Assembly (NCBI RefSeq): GCF_001552195.1
Contig: NZ_BCQS01000009.1
Coordinates: 124,001 to 188,000 of the forward strand
Direction: 5' to 3'
Origin: Actinomadura latina NBRC 106108
Lineage (GTDB): Bacteria; Actinomycetota; Actinomycetes; Streptosporangiales; Streptosporangiaceae
DNA length: 64,000 nt
Of the stretch, positions 23,499 to 32,561 are shown one piece after another. The notes under the pieces were generated by a model. The model saw nothing but the letters and a program-made list of their open reading frames with translations, searched no databases and was not told the origin of the DNA. Made by a program: the position numbers and the translations under genes. The first letter of the stretch is position 1, and the number at the start of each line of letters is the position of its first letter.

Positions 23499-25817
23499 AT
23501 GGCGGGTTTCCTGGAGGCGCTCGGGCGGCTCTGCGTGCGGCGGCGGCGTACCGTCTTCGAGCTGTGGGTCGCCGTCATGCTGGGCACCGGCGTCCTCGGC
23601 CTCATGCACGGGGGCATGTTCGTCCAGCAGAGCACGCTGCCCGGCACCGAGACGCAGCGCGCCATCGACACCCTCGCCCAGGACTTCCCCGCGATGACCG
23701 GGCCGACCGCGACGGTCGTCTTCCACGAGACGCGCCAGGCGAGCCCCGCCGACTGGCGGGTCGCGCTGACGATCGGCCAGTCGATCGACGCCATCGGCGG
23801 GCTGAGGCGGGTCGCGTTCGTCGAGAACCCCTACGTCCCCGGCATGGGCGGGCTGAAGGACGACAACGCGGTCGTCGTCCGGCTCAACTTCACCGGGACG
23901 ATGAGCGAGGTCGGCCACGCCGACCTCGACGCCCTGAACCGCGCCGTCGAGCCCGCCCGGCTGGCCGGGCTGGACGTGAAGTTCGGCGGCATCGTCGCGA
24001 TGATCCTCAACCAGCCGAAGGGCGGGCCGCAGGAGGGCGTCGGGATCGTCCTGGCGCTCGGCGTGCTGCTGCTCGCGTTCGGGTCGTACTTCGCGGCGGG
24101 CATCCCGATCCTGGTGTCGCTGTGCGGGATGATCGTCGCGTACTCGCTGATCCATTTCTCGGCGTCGTTCTTCCAGATCGCGCCGACCGCGCCGATGTGC
24201 GCGGCGATGCTCGGCATCGGCGCCGGAATCGACTACGCGTTGTTCATCGTCACGCGCTACCGGCAGCAGCTCGCCGAAGGCGACGACGTCGAGACCGCGG
24301 TCGGACGGGCCATGGCGCACTCCGGGCACGCCGTCGTCTTCGCCGGCGGCACCGTCGTGTTCGCGATCTGCGGGCTGTTCCTGTCCGGGATCGAGTTCGT
24401 CGGAACCATCGGGATCTTCACCGCGCTCGCCGTCGCCATCATGGTCGTCGCCGCGCTGACGCTGCTGCCCGCCGTCCTAGGGGCGCTCGGGCACCGCATC
24501 GACCGGTACAGGCTGCCGCGCGTCCGCCCCGACCGGAGTTCCCGCCGCTGGACGGCCTGGGGACGCCACGTCGACCGGCACGCCTGGCCGTACGCCATCG
24601 TCGCGACGCTCGTCCTGCTCACGCTGTCCATCCCGACGCTCAGCCTGCGGTTCGGTGTGATGGCGGACAGCATGTCGTCCCCGAAGATGGAGGCGCGGCA
24701 GGCCTACGACATCGTCGCCCGCGAGTTCGGCGCCGGCCATTACAGCCCCTTCGTCGTCGTCGCGCGGGTGCCCGGCGAGGAGAAGCGCGTCGTGCCGAAG
24801 CGGGTGGTCCCCACGGTGGACGGCCGCGAAGGGCTCAGCGGCTTGACGCAACCGGCGGCGCCCGCGCCGAGCCCGTCAGCGGAGCCCGCCCGTCCGAAGG
24901 GCGCGCCGGACACCGGCAAGAAGCCCGACAAGGACGCGATCCTCATCGCCCAGGAACTGCGGAAGCGGCTTTCCGAGGCGCCCGGCGTCGTGTTCGTCGG
25001 CGAGCCCGTGGTGGCGGGGAAGACTGCGATCCTGCTGGTCACTCCGCGGGACGCCCCGCACGCCCGGTCGACCACCGACCTCGTCCACCATCTGCGGAAC
25101 GTGGAGCTAGCCGCGGTCCGGGACGCCCATCCGGGCACCGAGATCTACCTGGGCGGCGAGAACCCGGCGATCATCGACATCGCCGGGACGGTCGGCGACC
25201 GGATGCTGATCGTCGTCGTCGCGGTCGTCGCCGTGGCGCTGGTGCTGCTCGTCATCGCCTTCCGCTCGATCGTCGTCCCGGTGAAGGCGGCGCTCATGAA
25301 CCTGCTGTCGATCGGCGCCTCGTTCGGCGTCGTCACGGCCGTGTTCCAGTGGGGCTGGGGGATCCGGCTGCTCGGCGTCGACCAGGCCATCCCGATCATG
25401 TCGTTCATCCCGCTGTTCATGTTCGCCCTGATCTTCGGGCTGTCCATGGACTACGAGGTGTTCCTGCTGTCGCGGATCAAGGAGGAGTACGAGCGGACGG
25501 GCGACCCGCACGAGTCCGTGGTGACCGGGATCGGGGCCACCGCCCGGCTCATCACCTCCGCCGCGCTCATCATGATCTTCGTGTTCGCGAGCTTCGTGCC
25601 GCAACCCGACCCGATGATCAAGATGATGGCGCTCGGCCTCGCCGTCGCCGTCGCGATGGACGCCACGATCGTCCGGCTCGTCCTCGTCCCGGCGCTGATG
25701 AGCCTGCTCGGCCACGCCAACTGGTGGTGGCCCGGCCGGTCCCGCCCGTCCCCGCCCTCGCCCCCGCCGCCCGCGCGGCCGGCCGCCGAGCAGCTGGAAC
25801 TGGAGCTGACCGGCTGA
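23499..25817 (+). CDS. MMPL family RND transporter
   Basis: 772 aa from ATG 23499 (GTG 23484 also in frame). Twelve helices in two halves, each preceded by a large extracytoplasmic loop. The proton-relay region GIGAGIDYALFIVTRYRQQL and its second copy FGLSMDYEVFLLSRIKEEYE match MmpL motifs. The second loop contains an acidic, Pro/Lys-rich insert near residues 445-480. MmpL proteins export lipids and siderophores. Directly followed (52 bp) by a type III PKS, so the cargo is plausibly the polyketide lipid. Confidence 0.9.
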   Translation: MAGFLEALGRLCVRRRRTVFELWVAVMLGTGVLGLMHGGMFVQQSTLPGTETQRAIDTLAQDFPAMTGPTATVVFHETRQASPADWRVALTIGQSIDAIGGLRRVAFVENPYVPGMGGLKDDNAVVVRLNFTGTMSEVGHADLDALNRAVEPARLAGLDVKFGGIVAMILNQPKGGPQEGVGIVLALGVLLLAFGSYFAAGIPILVSLCGMIVAYSLIHFSASFFQIAPTAPMCAAMLGIGAGIDYALFIVTRYRQQLAEGDDVETAVGRAMAHSGHAVVFAGGTVVFAICGLFLSGIEFVGTIGIFTALAVAIMVVAALTLLPAVLGALGHRIDRYRLPRVRPDRSSRRWTAWGRHVDRHAWPYAIVATLVLLTLSIPTLSLRFGVMADSMSSPKMEARQAYDIVAREFGAGHYSPFVVVARVPGEEKRVVPKRVVPTVDGREGLSGLTQPAAPAPSPSAEPARPKGAPDTGKKPDKDAILIAQELRKRLSEAPGVVFVGEPVVAGKTAILLVTPRDAPHARSTTDLVHHLRNVELAAVRDAHPGTEIYLGGENPAIIDIAGTVGDRMLIVVVAVVAVALVLLVIAFRSIVVPVKAALMNLLSIGASFGVVTAVFQWGWGIRLLGVDQAIPIMSFIPLFMFALIFGLSMDYEVFLLSRIKEEYERTGDPHESVVTGIGATARLITSAALIMIFVFASFVPQPDPMIKMMALGLAVAVAMDATIVRLVLVPALMSLLGHANWWWPGRSRPSPPSPPPPARPAAEQLELELTG

Positions 25818-25869
25818 CTGTTCCCCGGAGGGCCGGGTAAGTGCGTGGACGGACACACTTGGGGGGCCC

Positions 25870-26919
25870 ATGCGCGTTGCCGCAGTACGGACGGTGGTGC
25901 CAGACCATCACTACGACCAGGACCAGATCACCCGGGCCGTCGTGCAGCGCACGGAGGCCAAGGAGGATCTCGTCCGCCGCTTCCATGCCGCGACCCAGGT
26001 CACCGGCCGCAACCTGGCGCTGCCGATCGACGAGTACGTGAAGCTCGGCGGCTTCACGGGCGCCAACGACGTCTACATCGAGACGGCCGTCGAGCTGGCG
26101 GCGCGGGCCGTGCGGGACGCGCTCGACAAGTCCGGACACGCCCCGCACGACGTGGACCACCTGATCTTCTGCTCCTCGACCGGGGTGGCGACGCCCTCGC
26201 TGGACGCCCGCGTGGCCCAGCGCGTCGGCCTCCGGGAGGACGTCACGCGCGTGCCGATGTTCGGGCTGGGATGCGCGGCGGGCGCCGCCGGGCTGTCCCG
26301 GCTGCACGACCATCTGCGCGGCTGGCCCGACCGGGTCGCGGTGCTGGTCTGCGTCGAGCTGTGCTCGCTGACCGTCCAGCGCGAGGACACCTCGGTCGCC
26401 AACCTCGTCGCCAGCGGCCTGTTCGGGGACGGATCCGCGGCCGTCGTGGCGGTGGGGGACCAGCGCGACACCGGCTCCCTCCCCGGACCGCGGGTGGTCG
26501 CGTCCCGCAGCCGGCTCTACCCCGGCACCGAGCGGCTCATGGGCTGGGACGTCGGCGACCACGGCCTCCGCGTCGTCCTGGCCGCCGACCTGGTCGACCA
26601 CGTCGAGGCGACCCTGGCCGGCGACGTGGCGTCCTTCCTGGGCGACCACGGACTCTCCGTGGACGAGGTCGGCTCGTGGGTCTGCCACCCCGGCGGCCCC
26701 AAGGTGATCGACATCATCCAGCGGGAACTCGGCCTGGAACCGGGCGCCCTGGACGTCACCTGGAACTCGCTGCGCACCATGGGGAACCTGTCCTCGGTGT
26801 CGGTGCTGAACGTCCTGGAGGAGACGATCGCGCACCGCCGCCCGCCGGACGGCGAACCCGGCCTGCTCATGGCGCTCGGCCCGGGCTTCTCCGCCGAACT
26901 CGTCCTGCTGCGCTGGTGA
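25870..26919 (+). CDS. type III polyketide synthase (chalcone/stilbene synthase family)
   Basis: 349 aa. The Cys-His-Asn triad is visible: Cys135 in FGLGCAAGAAGL, His273 in SWVCHPGGPKV, Asn306 in TMGNLSSVSVL. The N-terminal part (PDHHYDQDQITRAVVQR) and overall length fit bacterial alkylresorcinol/alkylpyrone synthases such as SrsA and PKS18, which extend fatty acyl starters with malonyl-CoA. The next gene is an SrsB-type methyltransferase overlapping by GTGA. Predicted product: alkylresorcinol, alkylquinone precursor or alkylpyrone; chain length not predictable. Confidence 0.92.
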   Translation: MRVAAVRTVVPDHHYDQDQITRAVVQRTEAKEDLVRRFHAATQVTGRNLALPIDEYVKLGGFTGANDVYIETAVELAARAVRDALDKSGHAPHDVDHLIFCSSTGVATPSLDARVAQRVGLREDVTRVPMFGLGCAAGAAGLSRLHDHLRGWPDRVAVLVCVELCSLTVQREDTSVANLVASGLFGDGSAAVVAVGDQRDTGSLPGPRVVASRSRLYPGTERLMGWDVGDHGLRVVLAADLVDHVEATLAGDVASFLGDHGLSVDEVGSWVCHPGGPKVIDIIQRELGLEPGALDVTWNSLRTMGNLSSVSVLNVLEETIAHRRPPDGEPGLLMALGPGFSAELVLLRW

Positions 26920-27422
26920 GCCGGTACCCGGCGCTGATCGCGCTCGTCGCGGCCGAGCGGCTTGCCGAGCTGGCCGTGGCGCGCCGCAACCGCGCCTGGG
27001 CGCGGCGGCACGGCGGGATCGAGTACGGCGCCCGGCACTATCCGCTGATCGCCGCCGCCCATGCCGGGATGCTGGGCGGCGCGCTGCTGGAGGCGCGGAA
27101 GACCCCGTTCGTCCCGGCACTGGCGTGGCCGATGCTGGCGGTGGCGGCCTCGGCCCAGGCGCTGCGCTGGTGGTGCATCGCCAGCCTGGGGAAACGGTGG
27201 AACACCCGGGTCATCGTCGTGCCCGGCATGCCGCTCGTCGCTCGCGGCCCCTACCGCCGTCTGCGGCACCCCAACTACGCGGCCGTCGTCGCGGAGGGCG
27301 TCGCCCTGCCGCTCGTGCACGGCGCGTGGCGCACCGCGCTGCTGTTCACGGCGGCCGACCTCTGCCTGCTCAGGACCCGCATCAGGGTCGAGAACGACGC
27401 GCTGAGCCGAGGCCGGCGCTGA
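26916..27422 (+). CDS. SrsB-like isoprenylcysteine carboxyl methyltransferase family protein
   Basis: 168 aa from GTG 26916, overlapping the PKS stop (GTGA). Four hydrophobic segments and the ICMT C-terminal motif RGPYRRLRHPNYAAVVAEGV, ending ENDALSRGRR. In Streptomyces griseus, SrsB methylates the phenolic lipid made by SrsA. The same pairing here suggests O-methylation of the polyketide lipid. Membrane-embedded. Confidence 0.87.
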   Translation: MSRYPALIALVAAERLAELAVARRNRAWARRHGGIEYGARHYPLIAAAHAGMLGGALLEARKTPFVPALAWPMLAVAASAQALRWWCIASLGKRWNTRVIVVPGMPLVARGPYRRLRHPNYAAVVAEGVALPLVHGAWRTALLFTAADLCLLRTRIRVENDALSRGRR

Positions 27423-27457
27423 GGACGGCCTCGGCCGGCCGGACGCCTCGTGCCCGA

Positions 27458-27997
27458 TCACGGCGACACGGCTGTCTCCGTCCGTTCCGCCTGCTCCGTC
27501 CCCGTCTCGCGGAACGCCGTGTCGGTGGCCTTCGCGTGCAGTTGCTCCAGGAGCTCGATCTGGGCGGCGGCGCGGTCCAGCAGGGTGCGCAACTGCCCGG
27601 CGTCCAGGCCCGGCTCCCGGTCGGCGACGGCGAGCAGGGTGCGCCACCCGGCCGCCTTGCCCTCCACGGCCAGGCGGAGCGCCTCGACCTCCACGAGATC
27701 GCTGAGCGGGGAGCGGGTGACCGCCCGGCCGTTGAGTTTCAGCCGGCCGGCCTTCTCGGCCGCCCATACCGCCATGCTCTTGTACCGGCGGGCCGGCATC
27801 CCCAGCGAACGCAGGATGGCCAGCAGCGCCCCCCGGTCGGCGGCGATGTCGGCGGCGAGCCTCGTCAGCCGCTCCGCGTCGTCGGCGTCCCGGTGCGAGC
27901 GCGCGGCCCGGCGGGCCAGGGCCACCCCGCCGGCGGCCGCGGCCAGGTGATCGGTCAGATAGATGTGCAGCAATCCTCGGCTGCCACGTGTCGGCAT
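27458..27997 (-). CDS. conserved hypothetical helical protein
   Basis: 179 aa, predicted all-alpha bundle: LHIYLTDHLAAAAGGVALAR, ADIAADRGALLAILRSLGMP, EVEALRLAVEGKAAGWRTLL and LRTLLDRAAAQIELLEQLHA. Related actinomycete proteins share the HLYLxDHLAAA start and the RYK motif. No catalytic pattern identified; the fold resembles ferritin-like or DUF305-like bundles. Start uncertain between ATG 27997 and an internal codon near 27965. Confidence 0.6.
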   Translation of the reverse strand: MPTRGSRGLLHIYLTDHLAAAAGGVALARRAARSHRDADDAERLTRLAADIAADRGALLAILRSLGMPARRYKSMAVWAAEKAGRLKLNGRAVTRSPLSDLVEVEALRLAVEGKAAGWRTLLAVADREPGLDAGQLRTLLDRAAAQIELLEQLHAKATDTAFRETGTEQAERTETAVSP

Positions 27998-28055
27998 GCG
28001 GGGCCCGTACCCCCCTCTCGCCCGGCAAACAGCGCGGGCGGCGGGGGCGGCGGAC

Positions 28056-28445
28056 TCAGGGGATCTGCTCGACGCGGACGCCGGGGACGGCCTCGTAGAT
28101 CCCCGGGTCGGCGGTGATCAGCGGCCAGCGCCGCCAGCGCGCGGACCACGCCGCCTGCGCGGCGTCCATCCCGAGGTTGGGGATCGTGGTGACGAGCAGG
28201 CCGGTCTGCTGGGCGATCACGTCGTCGAGGTCGTCGACGTGCACGACCTGCATGCCGGGCAGCCGCTCCAGGACGGTGCGGCCGTGGTCGGGGACGATCT
28301 GCCACGCGCGGGCGAGCGCGGTGGCCGGGATCACGATGGTGGCGTGCTGGGCGATGGACGCGCGGAGCCGGGCGCGAACGTAGATCGTCTTGCCGGTGGC
28401 GAGGTCAAGGAGGGCGGTCGCGTCGAAGACGTGACCGGTGATCAC
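28056..28445 (-). CDS. PIN-domain protein, putative toxin of type II TA pair
   Basis: 129 aa from GTG 28445, overlapping the antitoxin stop (GTGA). PIN features: VFDATALLDLATGK (first Asp), NLGMDAAQAAW and LITADPGIYEAV (later Asp residues). The acidic residue normally found in the second helix appears replaced, since the segment reads VIPATALARAWQIV with Arg where Glu is usual, so catalysis may be altered. RNase toxin neutralised by the upstream RHH protein. Confidence 0.82.
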   Translation of the reverse strand: MITGHVFDATALLDLATGKTIYVRARLRASIAQHATIVIPATALARAWQIVPDHGRTVLERLPGMQVVHVDDLDDVIAQQTGLLVTTIPNLGMDAAQAAWSARWRRWPLITADPGIYEAVPGVRVEQIP

Positions 28446-28681
28446 GCGACGTCCCGGCGGTCCGGCGCGCCGCGTTCGACGAGCCGGTCCACCATGGCCT
28501 GCTCGTCGGGGCTCGGCGGGCCGAACAGGTCGTCGATGGTCGAGGAGTCCCGCAGGAAGGCCAGCTTCAGCCGCGCCCCGTCCGCGAGGAACCCGGACAC
28601 CGAGGCGATCTTCTTGTCCTCGGCGAGCCCTTGCAACGTGGCGGCAAGCTCGTCCGGAAGCGTGATGTTGAGTCTCGCCAT
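28442..28681 (-). CDS. ribbon-helix-helix antitoxin
   Basis: 79 aa. The N-terminal MARLNITLPDELAATLQGLA is a classic RHH strand-helix start, followed by VSGFLADGARLKLAFLRD and an acidic toxin-binding tail (TIDDLFGPPSPDEQAMVDRL). Gene order antitoxin-toxin with a 4-bp overlap and an upstream inverted repeat make a standard VapBC-like autoregulated module. Confidence 0.83.
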   Translation of the reverse strand: MARLNITLPDELAATLQGLAEDKKIASVSGFLADGARLKLAFLRDSSTIDDLFGPPSPDEQAMVDRLVERGAPDRRDVA

Positions 28682-28692
28682 GGGCGACACAA

Positions 28693-28720
28693 TACACACT
28701 CAAGAGCCTTCCAGTGTGTA
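28693..28720. promoter_or_regulatory. RHH antitoxin operator
   Basis: TACACACT (28693-28700) and AGTGTGTA (28713-28720) are 8-bp inverted arms separated by 12 bp, starting 12 bp before the antitoxin start. A TATTGT -10 box lies at the promoter-proximal arm. Antitoxin autorepression is likely. Confidence 0.65.
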
Positions 28721-28821
28721 CTGGCCGCCTTTCCGGGATTCGCCGCGGGCGTGCTGTCGATCCGGGCGCCGGCCGTTCGTGTAGGGGCTGGGCACCCCCG
28801 CCGGAGAGAGAGGAACACGCG

Positions 28822-28992
28822 ATGGACAAGATTCGGACGCTGCTGGCCGGCCGCGGCCACATCTACGTGAACGCCAGCTGTTCATCGCCGCCGCCGAATG
28901 GCAGGGCATGACCGAACCCGACATGGTCGCACCGGGCTCCGGCCGCATCCTCGCCACCGAAGTGGACGTCCCGGGCGCCGGCCGGCCCTGAA
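28822..28992 (+). pseudogene. frameshifted small ORF
   Basis: With GAGAGAGG upstream, ATG 28822 starts MDKIRTLLAGRGHIYVNA, then stops after 29 codons at 28911. In the neighbouring frame the reading continues naturally: LFIAAAEWQGMTEPDMVAPG, SGRILATEVDVPGAGRP. One base lost near 28877 would explain both. Intact length would be about 57 aa. No family is recognised. The rest of 28721-29010 holds nothing evident. Confidence 0.4.
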
Positions 28993-29010
28993 CTGTAAAG
29001 TCTCACACCG

Positions 29011-29766
29011 GTGATCACCTTCCGTCCGACCGACCTTGCGCGCGAGCACGGCATCTCGGCCCAGGCCGTCCGCAACTACGAGCGGGACGGGTTCGTCCCC
29101 CGCGCGGAGCGCACCCGCAGCGGCTACCGGATCTACACCGAGGTCCACGCCGCGGCACTGCGCGCCTACCTCTCGCTCGTCCCGGCGTACGGGTACTCCG
29201 CCGCCGGCCAGGTCATGAACGCGGTCCACGACGGCCGGCTCGACGAGGCCCTCACGCTCATCGACCGAGGGCACGGCCGGCTGCTCCGCGACCGGGACAC
29301 CCTCAACGCGGTGCGGCAGGCGGTGGACCATCTGATGACGGACGCCGAGGCCGTCCCGGAGCACTCGGCGGGCCCCGGCGCCCGCACCATCGGCGAACTC
29401 GCGCACCGGCTCGGCGTCACCCCGGCGACCCTGCGCAACTGGGAGAACGCCGGCATCATCGTCCCGGAACGGGACCGCGCCACCGGATACCGCGTCTTCG
29501 GCGCGGCCGACGTCCGCGACGCGGAACTGGCCCATCTCCTCCGGCGCGGCGGATACCCGCTCGACCACATCTCCGCCGTCGTCCAGCAGATCCGGACGGC
29601 CGGCGGCACGGAAGAACTCTCCCGCGCCCTCGACGACTGGCAGCGAAAGCTCACCGCGCAGGGCCTGGCCATGCTCACAGCGGCAGCGCGGCTCGGCGAC
29701 TATCTGGCCCTGCTCGATCCCGGACAGCCGGACGCCCCAGCGCGGCCGCCCGGCTCCGCGCGATAA
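29011..29766 (+). CDS. TioE-type regulator with two MerR HTH domains
   Basis: 251 aa from a GTG start. Two MerR winged helices occur in one chain: FRPTDLAREHGISAQAVRNY (residues 4-23) and IGELAHRLGVTPATLRNWEN (about 126-145), the second followed by GYRVFGAADVRDAELAHLLR. TioE-family regulators have this tandem arrangement. It converges on rox (58 bp apart). In other actinomycetes such regulators adjoin FAD monooxygenases, but orientation here gives no shared promoter. Confidence 0.87.
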   Translation: MITFRPTDLAREHGISAQAVRNYERDGFVPRAERTRSGYRIYTEVHAAALRAYLSLVPAYGYSAAGQVMNAVHDGRLDEALTLIDRGHGRLLRDRDTLNAVRQAVDHLMTDAEAVPEHSAGPGARTIGELAHRLGVTPATLRNWENAGIIVPERDRATGYRVFGAADVRDAELAHLLRRGGYPLDHISAVVQQIRTAGGTEELSRALDDWQRKLTAQGLAMLTAAARLGDYLALLDPGQPDAPARPPGSAR

Positions 29767-29824
29767 GGCGGCGCCGGCCGCCGACCACGCGGGCCGGTCA
29801 TCGCCGGGTGGCCCACTCCTGCGG

Positions 29825-31321
<1,497 letters not shown>

Positions 31322-31399
31322 TCATAAAGAACCCGCACTTCGTGAACCCTTTGATTTCGGCGGGTCCCGGCCTCGGCCGACGATTCTGCAACATGCCAC

Positions 31400-31418
31400 G
31401 GGTCTTGCCGCAAGCCCC
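31400..31418 (-). promoter_or_regulatory. rifamycin-associated element (RAE) upstream of rox
   Basis: Minus strand: GGGGCTTGCGGCAAGACCC, a 19-bp imperfect inverted repeat 148 bp before the rox start. It matches the published RAE consensus as I recall it at 18 of 19 positions. RAEs are needed for rifamycin induction of rox, rph, arr and helR genes in actinomycetes. A TTGCGG inside it could be the -35 box. Confidence 0.8.
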
Positions 31419-31437
31419 CCTCTGTGCTATATATTGG

Positions 31438-31470
31438 AAATGGCAAGGAGAACGAATCTCCTTGCCATTT
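31438..31470 (-). terminator. 14-bp hairpin between lysR and the rox promoter
   Basis: AAATGGCAAGGAGA (31438-31451) and TCTCCTTGCCATTT (31457-31470) form a perfect 14-bp stem with a 5-nt loop. It ends in TTT on the minus strand after lysR, and is flanked by T-rich sequence on the plus side. It insulates lysR from rox. Confidence 0.72.
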
Positions 31471-31486
31471 GCTTTTGCCGCCCGCG

Positions 31487-32440
31487 TTAGATGTCGCCGG
31501 CGCTCCGGAGTGGTGTCGCCGCCCAGGACGGGAGCCAGGCCGGCTCGGGGAGCGGGGCCAGGCTCGCGAAGTGTTCGATGACCGCCCGAAGTCCCGGGTG
31601 CGGATTCGTTCTGGGGAACATGAGGGAGATCGGGTAGGCGAGCGCCGGGTCCACGATCGGGATACGGCGCAGATCGTGGTTCGTCGGCCAGATGTACCGG
31701 TCACGGGCGCCGACGAGGGTGGCCACGTCGCCGGATTCCGCGAGGGCGTCCAGGAGAACCTCGTCCCCGAAGTGCGGGCCCGCCGCGTCGATGCGCAGGT
31801 CGAACACGGTGGCGAGCTGATCGTAGAACTCCGCCCACTCACTTCCGGGCACGATGCCCGGCACCCAGATCCGAAGCTTGCGAAGCTGGGCCGGTGTCAG
31901 TGTTCGTGCGGAGGCGAGCGGATGCCTGGGGCCGACCAGGAGTTCCAGCGGGGAGGAGAAGGCGTGGATCATCCGCACCTCGGGCGGCAGCGCGGCCGAG
32001 TCCGTCACGGTGCGGAAAGTGGCGTCGATGTCGCCCGCCTGGACGGCGGCCGCCGCCGCGTGAGGGTCGTTGACCCTGAGGGTCACCACGTCGAGGTCGG
32101 TCCCGGGATGCGACCGCCAATAGTCGTGCAGGACGACGGCCTGTGCGCTTCGCAGGCCCAGGACGTCGATCCGCAGGGCTCGCGAGCCCGGCCTGACCGC
32201 GGCGACGGCGCGGTCGGCGCCCGCGACGATGCTCCGCGCGTGCGGAAGGAACGCCTGGCCGTCGAGTGTCAGTTCGACCCCTCGGGCGGTGCGGGCGAAC
32301 AGGCGGGCCTCCACCTCGCGCTCGAGCGCGGCGATCCGCTTCGAGACCGCCTGCTGCGTGACGCCCAGTTCGTCGGCCGCGTGTCGCAGTTGCCCGAGCT
32401 CCGCCGCCCGGACGAACGATCGCACCGCTTCGGTGTCCAT
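31487..32440 (-). CDS. LysR family transcriptional regulator
   Basis: 317 aa. HTH: MDTEAVRSFVRAAELGQLRH, AADELGVTQQAVSKRIAALE; the C-terminal substrate-binding domain is complete (LRIDVLGLRSAQAVVLHDYW onward to RAVIEHFASLAPLPEPAWLP). Divergent from an MFS gene at 32562; the 121-bp region between carries several CAACC/GGTTG repeats. Likely controls that exporter. Confidence 0.9.
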   Translation of the reverse strand: MDTEAVRSFVRAAELGQLRHAADELGVTQQAVSKRIAALEREVEARLFARTARGVELTLDGQAFLPHARSIVAGADRAVAAVRPGSRALRIDVLGLRSAQAVVLHDYWRSHPGTDLDVVTLRVNDPHAAAAAVQAGDIDATFRTVTDSAALPPEVRMIHAFSSPLELLVGPRHPLASARTLTPAQLRKLRIWVPGIVPGSEWAEFYDQLATVFDLRIDAAGPHFGDEVLLDALAESGDVATLVGARDRYIWPTNHDLRRIPIVDPALAYPISLMFPRTNPHPGLRAVIEHFASLAPLPEPAWLPSWAATPLRSAGDI

Positions 32441-32459
32441 TGATCCAGCCTATGGGCGC

Positions 32460-32546
32460 CCAACCAACCGTTGTGGCTCGCCCGGAGGCGGTTGTTTGAA
32501 CCTGCCCCCACGCGGCTGCTGTGCTTGCTCACCCAACCATCGGTTG
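32460..32546. promoter_or_regulatory. LysR/MFS divergent regulatory region with CAACC/GGTTG repeats
   Basis: CAACC-ATC-GGTTG at 32534-32546 is a 13-bp inverted repeat. Further copies of the half-site occur at 32460-32474 (CAACCAACCGTTG) and around 32488 (GGCGGTTGTTTG). LysR regulators use such paired sites; assignment to this LysR is by position. Confidence 0.55.
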
Positions 32547-32561
32547 TCATGAAGGAGTCCT

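Noticed and set aside
23564..25840. A 758-codon Arg/Pro-rich frame on the plus strand
   Set aside because: Shadow of the MMPL gene in another frame; composition (Arg, Pro, Ala) is typical of GC-rich off-frame translation.
28863..29075. 70-codon minus-strand frame over the small pseudogene
   Set aside because: No ribosome site, no domain, overlaps the MerR start.
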